Origin: Collinsella sp.
Lineage (GTDB): Bacteria; Actinomycetota; Coriobacteriia; Coriobacteriales; Coriobacteriaceae
Reading direction: 5' to 3'
NCBI GenBank assembly: GCA_019414245.1
Contig: DXMK01000005.1
Location: 58,460-122,459 of the forward strand
Length of the DNA: 64,000 nt
Shown here: piece after piece, positions 56,752-64,000 of the stretch
Layout of the letters: the number at the start of each line of letters is the position of its first letter
Position numbering within the stretch: position 1 is the first letter of the stretch
The notes under the pieces: model-generated
What the model saw: only the letters and a program-made list of their open reading frames with translations
What the model was told of the DNA's origin: nothing
The model's database searches: none
Position numbers and translations under genes: made by a program

Positions 56752-58349
56752 TGTCCGAAACCCTCAATGCCCAGGATATCGCCAAGAAACTGCAGGAGCA
56801 GCTCACGAGCCTCTCCGCGACGGTCGATACGCATGAGGTTTCAACGGTCGACGAGGTAGGCGACGGCATCGCGCGCGTCTCTGGCCTCAAGAGCGCCATG
56901 GCAGGCGAGCTTCTGGAGTTCAAGAGCTCCGATACCGGTGAGACCGTCTTCGGCCTTGCCCAGAACCTTGACCGTGACGAGGTCGGCGCCGTTCTGTTCG
57001 GTGCCGTCGACTCCATCAAGGAAGGCGACGAGTGCCGCACCACTGGCCGCGTTATGGATATCCCCGTGAGCCGTGCCATGCTCGGCCGCGTCGTCAATCC
57101 GCTCGGCCAGCCCATCGACGGCCTGGGCGACATCGTCGCTACGCACCGTCGCCCCATCGAGTTCAAGGCTCCCGGCGTCATCGATCGTACCCCGGTGTGC
57201 GAGCCGGTTCAGACCGGTCTGCTCGCTATCGACTCCATGGTGCCTATTGGCCGCGGTCAGCGTGAGCTCATCATCGGTGACCGTAAGACCGGTAAGACCG
57301 CCATCGCCATCGACGCTATCCTCAACCAGCGCGGCAAGGGCATGGTCTGCATCTATGTCGCCATCGGCCAGAAGGCCTCCACGGTTGCCAACATCCGCGA
57401 GACCCTCGCTCAGCACGGTGCGCTCGACTACACCATCATCGTTTCGGCCACCGCTGCCGATTCCGCCCCTATGCAGTACATCGCGCCTATGGCCGGTGCC
57501 GCTATTGGCGAGTTCTTTATGTACAACGGCGAGGACGGCAAGCCCGCCAGCGAGACCAACCCCGGCGGCCACGTGCTCGTCATCTACGATGACCTGTCCA
57601 AGCAGGCTGTGGCCTACCGTCAGATGTCGCTGACGCTGCATCGTCCGCCCGGACGCGAGGCCTATCCTGGCGACATCTTCTACCTGCACTCTCGTCTGCT
57701 CGAGCGTGCCGTCAAGATGTCCAAGAAGAACGGTTACGGCTCCATGACGGCACTGCCGATCATCGAAACCCAGGACGGCGACGTCTCGGCCTACATTCCG
57801 ACCAACGTCATTTCCATTACCGATGGTCAGATCTACCTGCAGTCCGAGCTCTTCTTCCAGGGTCAGCGCCCGGCAGTCGACGTGGGTATCTCCGTGTCCC
57901 GCGTCGGTGGCGATGCGCAGACCAAGGCCATGAAGCAGGTCGCCGGCAACCTCCGTCTGGACCTCGCTTCCTATCAGGAGCTCGCTGGCTTTACGCAGTT
58001 CGGCTCCGACCTCGACGAGGCTACTCAGAAGCAGCTGACCCACGGTGCTCGCATGACCGAGCTCCTGAAGCAGCCGCGTTACAAGCCGTTTGAGGTTGGC
58101 GAGCAGATCGTTACGCTGTTCGCTGGCAACGAGGGCTTCCTGGATGACCTGGAGATCGCCGACGTGCTGCCTTTCCGTGCCGAGCTCATCGAGTACATGG
58201 ACAATGGCTTTGGTTCGCTGCTCGACAAGGTTCGCGCCAAGAAGATCGATGATGACACCAAGGCTGAGCTCTTGCGCGTCATCGGCGACTTCAAGCAGCA
58301 GTTCATGGCCAAGCACCATTCGGATGTTTCTGGATCAGAGGAGAACTAA
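56751..58349 (+). CDS. atpA: ATP synthase F1 subunit alpha
   Basis: 532-aa regulatory nucleotide-binding subunit. Walker A GDRKTGKTAIA, ISVSRVGGDAQ and the visual Arg finger region SVSRVGG are intact. GGAGGTGAAGCC precedes the ATG, which shares a base with the atpH stop. Confidence 0.97.
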   Translation: MSETLNAQDIAKKLQEQLTSLSATVDTHEVSTVDEVGDGIARVSGLKSAMAGELLEFKSSDTGETVFGLAQNLDRDEVGAVLFGAVDSIKEGDECRTTGRVMDIPVSRAMLGRVVNPLGQPIDGLGDIVATHRRPIEFKAPGVIDRTPVCEPVQTGLLAIDSMVPIGRGQRELIIGDRKTGKTAIAIDAILNQRGKGMVCIYVAIGQKASTVANIRETLAQHGALDYTIIVSATAADSAPMQYIAPMAGAAIGEFFMYNGEDGKPASETNPGGHVLVIYDDLSKQAVAYRQMSLTLHRPPGREAYPGDIFYLHSRLLERAVKMSKKNGYGSMTALPIIETQDGDVSAYIPTNVISITDGQIYLQSELFFQGQRPAVDVGISVSRVGGDAQTKAMKQVAGNLRLDLASYQELAGFTQFGSDLDEATQKQLTHGARMTELLKQPRYKPFEVGEQIVTLFAGNEGFLDDLEIADVLPFRAELIEYMDNGFGSLLDKVRAKKIDDDTKAELLRVIGDFKQQFMAKHHSDVSGSEEN

Positions 58350-58354
58350 GCCCC

Positions 58355-59262
58355 ATGGCCAACCTTCGCGACATTAAGAAGCGAATCTCCTCGGTTACCA
58401 CGACCAAGCAGATCACGCGCACGATGGAGATGGTCTCTACGGCCAAGATTCGTCGTGCCCTCGATCGCTCCAAGCAGGCCGAGCCCTATAAGGAGGCGCT
58501 GACCGACGTCATGTTGACGGTCGCCGGCGACGCCTCCTGTTCGGGCACCGATCCCATGCTGCAGAAGCATGAGAGCGTCAAGCATGGCCTGATTGTCGTT
58601 ATTGCCTCGGACCGCGGCCTTGCCGGCGGTTTCAATACGACGGTGGAGCGCACGGCCGAAAAGCTCGCCGCTTCTTGGGCGAACGACGGCATCGAATGCG
58701 AGATCATCGCGTGCGGGCGTAAGCCGGCCACGTATTTCCGTGACCGCGCAAACGTTGTCATGCACTTTGAGGGCAACTCCTCTGAGCCCGATTTCAATCA
58801 GGCCCGCATGATCTCCTCTCATATCTGCGATGCGTATCGTGCCGGTGAGCTTGACCGTGTCGAGCTTGTCTACCACCACGCCAAGAACCGCGTGGATCAG
58901 GAGCTTCGCGTCGAGCATCTGTTGCCGCTCGACCCCGAGATGATCGCTATGGCCCACGGTCCGCGTAAGAACGAGACCGACGCCCCTAAGCGCATCTCGT
59001 CCACGTTCGAGTTCGTGCCCTCTCCCGAGCATGTTCTCGGCAAGCTTGTGCCGTCTTATATCCTGACGGTCATCTACCAGGCCCTGATCGATTCGGCGGC
59101 TGCCGAGCAGGGTGCACGCCGCAAGGCCATGCACTCCGCGACGGAAAACGCCACCGCGATCATCTCGACCCTTACCCGCACGTATAGTCGCGTGCGCCAG
59201 GCTTCGATCACGACCGAGATTAACGAGATCGTCGGCGGAGCCTCAGCATTGGAGGAACAGTA

Positions 59263-59263
<1 letters not shown>
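58355..59263 (+). CDS. atpG: ATP synthase F1 subunit gamma
   Basis: 302-aa central-stalk subunit. N-terminal IKKRISSVTTTKQITRTMEM and C-terminal ASITTEINEIVGGASAL are the family signatures. Its TAA shares a base with the atpD start (TAATG). It begins 5 bp after atpA. Confidence 0.96.
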
Positions 59264-60717
<1,454 letters not shown>

Positions 60718-60720
60718 GTT

Positions 60721-61113
60721 ATGCGTATCCGCATCGTGTGCCCCGTGAGCTGCGCCTATGAGGGCGACGCTGCGTTTGTGTCGATTCCGTCCACGGATGG
60801 CGAGTTTGGCGTTCTGCCTGCTCACTCCAGCGAGATCTGCACGATCGACCGCGGTTACGTTCGCGTTTCCGATAAGGCCATGGGCACTGTCGACCACACG
60901 TTTGCCGTGGCCGGCGGCTATGCCCAGGTTGCGGACGATGTAGTGACCGTTCTCGCCGAGCGCGCTTGCGATTTGGCGACCGTCGATGCCGACAAGCTTA
61001 AAGCTGATATTCAAGGTTTTGAAGAGAAGCTGGGTAATTTGTCGGAGGATGATGCACGCCGCGCCTACCTCTATAATGAAATCGCATGGTGTAAGCTCAA
61101 GCTTGCCCAATAG
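60721..61113 (+). CDS. atpC: ATP synthase F1 subunit epsilon
   Basis: 130-aa rotor subunit with the N-terminal beta sandwich (SIPSTDGEFGVLPAHS) and a short C-terminal helical pair. It ends the operon; a terminator follows at 61151. Confidence 0.95.
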   Translation: MRIRIVCPVSCAYEGDAAFVSIPSTDGEFGVLPAHSSEICTIDRGYVRVSDKAMGTVDHTFAVAGGYAQVADDVVTVLAERACDLATVDADKLKADIQGFEEKLGNLSEDDARRAYLYNEIAWCKLKLAQ

Positions 61114-61150
61114 TCAAACGATTTAGCGTTCGACCATTTGCGAACACATC

Positions 61151-61187
61151 ATGCCCGGGATGGCCCAGCCACCCCGGGCATGCTTTT
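61151..61187 (+). terminator. Terminator of the ATP synthase operon
   Basis: Stem ATGCCCGGGATGG / CCACCCCGGGCAT with one bulge, followed by GCTTTTTG. It separates atpC from murA, whose ribosome-binding sequence AAAGGG begins directly after it, so murA probably needs read-through or its own promoter. Confidence 0.8.
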
Positions 61188-61201
61188 TGAAAGGGTAGAC
61201 C

Positions 61202-62485
61202 TTGGATATTATCCGCGTTGAGGGTGGCCACGCCATCGGAGGCTCCGTGCCCGTCTCGGGTGCCAAGAACTCCGCGCTCAAACTCATGGCGGCAACGCTT
61301 CTGGCGCCGGGCAAGACGACGCTGCAGAACGTGCCCGATATTTCCGATGTCCACGTGATGGGCAAGGTGCTCAAGGGCATGGGCGCTACGATCGATGTTC
61401 TCGACGAGCATACGCTCGAGATTGATACCTCTCAGGTCGATTCTTGGGAGGCCCCCTACGAGCTCGTTGCCAAGATGCGTGCTTCTACAGCCGTGATGGG
61501 ACCCCTGCTGGGCCGTTTCCATCGCGCCAAGATCGCCATGCCGGGCGGCTGCAACCTGGGTGCTCGCAAGATCGATATGCACATTCTGGGTCTCGAGGCC
61601 CTGGGCGTAGAGTTCGATACCGCCCACGGCTACATCAACGCTAATGCGCCCCAAGGTCTGCGCGGTACCACCGTCACGCTCGAGTTCGCCAGCGTCGGTG
61701 CGACCGAGAACCTCATTATGGCATCCGTGCGCGCGCAGGGTACCACGGTTATCGACAATGCCGCCCGCGAGCCCGAGATCGTCGATCTCGCCAACATGCT
61801 CAACGAAATGGGTGCCAAGATTGTTGGCGCCGGTACGCCTGTCGTGACCATCGAGGGCGTGGAAGAGCTGCATCCTGTTACCCATCGCGTAGTGGGCGAC
61901 CGCATCGAGGCCGGTACCTTTATCGTCGCCGGTGCGTTGATGGCAGACGATCGCGGTGTCGATGTCACGGGCTTTTGTCCCATTCACTTGGGTATGGTGC
62001 TCAAGAAGATGGAGCTCATGGGTATCGACTGCGAGCGCGTCGAGGATGGCGTCCATGTGAACCGTGCCGAGCGTATCAAGCCTGTCGACATCCAGACGCT
62101 TCCGTTCCCCGGCTTCCCGACCGACATGCAGGCACAAATTATGGTGCTCTCCGCCCTCTCCGGCGGCAGTTCCGTTATTACCGAGAACATCTTCGAGAAT
62201 CGCTTTATGTTTGCCTCTGAGCTGGTGCGCATGGGTGCCGACATTCGTATCGAGAGCCATCATGCCATGATTCATGGCGTCAAGGGCTTCTCGGGTGCAC
62301 AGGTTACCTCGCCCGATCTGCGCGGCGGAGCGGCCCTCGTCGTAGCGGGCTTGATCGCCGACGGGACGACCGAGGTTTCGGCTATCCATCACATCAAGCG
62401 CGGCTACGAGCAGTTTGTCGAAAAGCTGCAGGCGCTTGGCGCGCATGTCGAGCATGCTACCGTCCCCGATCCCGTCATCTACTAA
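61202..62485 (+). CDS. murA: UDP-N-acetylglucosamine 1-carboxyvinyltransferase
   Basis: 427-aa enzyme of the first committed step of peptidoglycan synthesis, transferring enolpyruvate from PEP to UDP-GlcNAc. The active-site loop reads PGGCNLGARKID with Cys117, the residue alkylated by fosfomycin, so the enzyme should be fosfomycin-sensitive. GAKNSALKLMAA and the late DLRGGAALVVAGL are typical. It starts with TTG after AAAGGGTAGACC; no better ATG is available. Confidence 0.96.
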   Translation: MDIIRVEGGHAIGGSVPVSGAKNSALKLMAATLLAPGKTTLQNVPDISDVHVMGKVLKGMGATIDVLDEHTLEIDTSQVDSWEAPYELVAKMRASTAVMGPLLGRFHRAKIAMPGGCNLGARKIDMHILGLEALGVEFDTAHGYINANAPQGLRGTTVTLEFASVGATENLIMASVRAQGTTVIDNAAREPEIVDLANMLNEMGAKIVGAGTPVVTIEGVEELHPVTHRVVGDRIEAGTFIVAGALMADDRGVDVTGFCPIHLGMVLKKMELMGIDCERVEDGVHVNRAERIKPVDIQTLPFPGFPTDMQAQIMVLSALSGGSSVITENIFENRFMFASELVRMGADIRIESHHAMIHGVKGFSGAQVTSPDLRGGAALVVAGLIADGTTEVSAIHHIKRGYEQFVEKLQALGAHVEHATVPDPVIY

Positions 62486-62497
62486 TACAGGTTGCCT

Positions 62498-63733
62498 ATG
62501 TTTAATAAAAAGCCCCTCGCGGATGCCACCACCCGAAGACCCTCAACTGGTGCGCAGGCCAAGATCTACAGTCGCGATAACGTGGCTCGCTATTCCGAGC
62601 GCGCTCGTCAACGTCGCCGTAGCCACACGATTCGTCACGTCGCGCTCATTGTCGTGCTTGGCGTGCTGCTGAGTGCCACTACCGCTGCCGGCCTGTGGTT
62701 TGCCACCATTATGGGCAAGCTCGGCGATTCTAATGTCATTACTGACAATCTGCGTCGGGTTCTGGTTGACACCGATGAGGCAAAGGATCCGTTCTACGTG
62801 CTGCTTCTTGGCACCGACGGCCGTCCGGGCGAGGATACGTATCGTGCCGACTCGATTATCCTGGCACGCATCGACCCCACGCAAAAGCAGGCGACGCTCA
62901 TTTCCGTTCCGCGCGACACCAAGGTCGAGTACAAGGGCGAGACCATGAAGATCAACGCCTGCCATACCGTTGGCGGCGGCGAGGCCATGGTCGAGGCGGT
63001 CAACGAGCTGTGCGGTGTTCAGATTTCCCACTATGCCGAGGTTAGCTTCGACGGTATGCAGGCGCTGATTGATTCGGTTGGCGGTATCGACATTAACGCA
63101 ACCGATGATGTTGACGACCCCGAGCACCTGGATATTAAGATTACCGCTGGCCAGCAGCATATGGACGGTGCCACCGCCCTTACCTATGCCCGCTGCCGCT
63201 ACACCTATGCCGACGGCGATTACACGCGCATGCGCCACCAGCGTCAGGTGCTTGGCGCCCTTGCCAACCAGATTCTCAATAACTTCGATGCCACGAAGAT
63301 CTTTGGCCTGGTTAATTCGCTGTCCGATATGCTCGTAACCGATATGAGCGTTCAGGATATCGTGGCTACGGTCAATGCCATGCGCGGTATGGATGTCGAC
63401 GGTATCTACTCGGCCAACCTGCCCTCGTACGCCGACGACAGCACCATGATCGACGGCGTGAGCTATGTCTTTGTCTACGAAGACGAGCTTAAGGAAATGA
63501 TGGCCCGTGTCGACGCCGGCAAGGACCCCAAGGGCCCCAACACCATGGGTCTTTCCGACGGCTCCAGCTCCACGATCGGTGACCTCAGCAACAACACGTC
63601 TGACGACTACGCAAACGGTACCGCAACCTCATCGGTCAGCTCTGACGATTCCGATGACTCAAGCGATTCGAGCGATTCGGACTACTACGAAGAGCCCACC
63701 GGCGACGGCAACGGCTACGAAGCCAATTATTAG
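62498..63733 (+). CDS. LytR-CpsA-Psr (LCP) family protein
   Basis: 411-aa membrane-anchored ligase thought to attach glycopolymers to peptidoglycan. A basic N-terminus precedes one helix (HVALIVVLGVLLSATTAAGL, ~46-66). The LCP domain shows LLLGTDGRPGEDTYRADSI, LISVPRDTKV, INACHTVGGG and the Arg-rich YARCRYTYADGDYTRMRHQRQ. The C-terminal ~65 residues are Ser/Asp/Thr-rich and likely extended in the wall. I preferred the ATG at 62498 over a TTG two codons earlier. Copy D of the structured element begins at the base after its stop. Confidence 0.93.
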   Translation: MFNKKPLADATTRRPSTGAQAKIYSRDNVARYSERARQRRRSHTIRHVALIVVLGVLLSATTAAGLWFATIMGKLGDSNVITDNLRRVLVDTDEAKDPFYVLLLGTDGRPGEDTYRADSIILARIDPTQKQATLISVPRDTKVEYKGETMKINACHTVGGGEAMVEAVNELCGVQISHYAEVSFDGMQALIDSVGGIDINATDDVDDPEHLDIKITAGQQHMDGATALTYARCRYTYADGDYTRMRHQRQVLGALANQILNNFDATKIFGLVNSLSDMLVTDMSVQDIVATVNAMRGMDVDGIYSANLPSYADDSTMIDGVSYVFVYEDELKEMMARVDAGKDPKGPNTMGLSDGSSSTIGDLSNNTSDDYANGTATSSVSSDDSDDSSDSSDSDYYEEPTGDGNGYEANY

Positions 63734-63905
63734 GGTTACGCGGGCTTACCAGCCCGCGTAACCAGTTGACGCTGCAAACCCGCCAGAGCGGCAATCTGCC
63801 TTTCAACTTCGGCGGCATGATCAAAAGATCAATGCCGCCTCGTTTCAAGGCACCTTGCTCGCTCTGGCGGGTTTTCGCTGTCGTTGCCAAAACATCGGCG
63901 TTGCC
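63734..63905 (+). ncRNA. Structured intergenic element, copy D
   Basis: P1 GGTTACGCGGGC / GCCCGCGTAACC, perfect 12-bp stem, loop TTACCA; linker GACGCTGC; P2 AAACCCGCCAGAGCG (63776-63790) / CGCTCTGGCGGGTTT (63860-63874), perfect 15 bp; P2b TGCCTT (63797-63802) / AAGGCA (63847-63852); P3 GGCGGCATGATC / GATCAATGCCGCC (63811-63839), loop AAAA. It has the same conserved joining segments as copies A and B but almost entirely different stem bases. Confidence 0.75.
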
Positions 63906-63926
63906 TTGGTCCGGACTAGTCGTTGG

Positions 63927-63976
63927 GTAGTCATTGGGGACGTTTTTAAACGACTAGTCAAACAAGAACGTCCATT
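63927..63976. repeat. TTGGGGACGTTCTTA hairpin, copy 3 (decayed)
   Basis: TCATTGGGGACGTTTTTAAACGACTAGTCA and AACAAGAACGTCC retain the centre and part of both arms; the right arm's CCCC is mutated to CCATT. It follows copy D, just as copy 2 of this hairpin follows copy B of the structured element. Confidence 0.6.
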
Positions 63977-64000
63977 ACAGTCGAAATTGTCAGCCCGGGA

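Overview
The window is about 64 kb of a GC-rich bacterial chromosome. Gene content, codon use and the density of intergenic palindromes suggest a gut coriobacterium (Actinomycetota, class Coriobacteriia), most likely Collinsella or a close relative. That assignment is recognition, not a search result. Most genes are ordinary chromosomal genes. The only insertion sequence is the right-hand part of an IS3-family element at the left edge. I see no rRNA, tRNA, prophage or CRISPR array.

Layout: 1-1430 IS3 remnant, then a tandem palindrome array and long inverted repeats. 1431-9728: LTA-synthase-like sulfatase, nitroreductase, Kup potassium transporter, small membrane protein and a KdpD/KdpE-like two-component pair. 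9823-16723: RlmKL-like methyltransferase, HAD phosphatase, TalC-type transaldolase, Tex. 17134-21558: SDR / MFS / Gfo-Idh operon with a divergent LysR regulator. 21602-29043: GGDEF protein, MarR plus paired ABC exporter with a readable promoter/operator, pyridoxamine kinase, TIGR04076 protein. 29226-34038: two AAA/DUF4143 ATPases around a low-molecular-weight phosphatase, each with unusual promoter repeats, then an MFS exporter. 34199-39087: a UbiD/UbiX (prenyl-FMN) decarboxylation cluster with a DASS transporter and an LpdD-like/Nudix(IDI-like) fusion; ubiD carries an in-frame TGA. 39179-46708: MerR regulator, membrane protein, aldose epimerase, amino-acid ABC importer, M20 peptidase. 47000-53947: prfA, prmC, a HigBA-like toxin-antitoxin pair, tsaC, glpK, upp. 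54230-61113: complete F-type ATP synthase operon. 61202-63733: murA and an LCP-family protein.

The most striking signal is non-coding. Several distinct families of palindromic intergenic elements recur. (i) A ~150-180 nt element occurs in five copies (23134, 27551, 42066, 48068, 63734) whose stems change sequence but stay paired, which is covariation expected of a structured RNA; at least two copies begin at the base after a stop codon. (ii) A 61-bp tandem palindrome occurs in two arrays (six units at 834, three at 22883), each ending beside a hairpin that looks like a terminator. (iii) Short REP-like hairpins (TGTGACAAAGGG.., TTGGGGACGTTCTTA.., TTGCGGTGAAATA..) occur in many copies, one apparently supplying a promoter -35 box. 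(iv) Two long MITE-like inverted repeats flank tex.

The strongest protein-level candidate for a new system is the prenyl-FMN cluster. An LpdD-type domain is fused to an IDI-like Nudix domain whose expected catalytic Cys is displaced by one position, beside genes that need a dimethylallyl donor (UbiX) and prenyl-FMN (UbiD).
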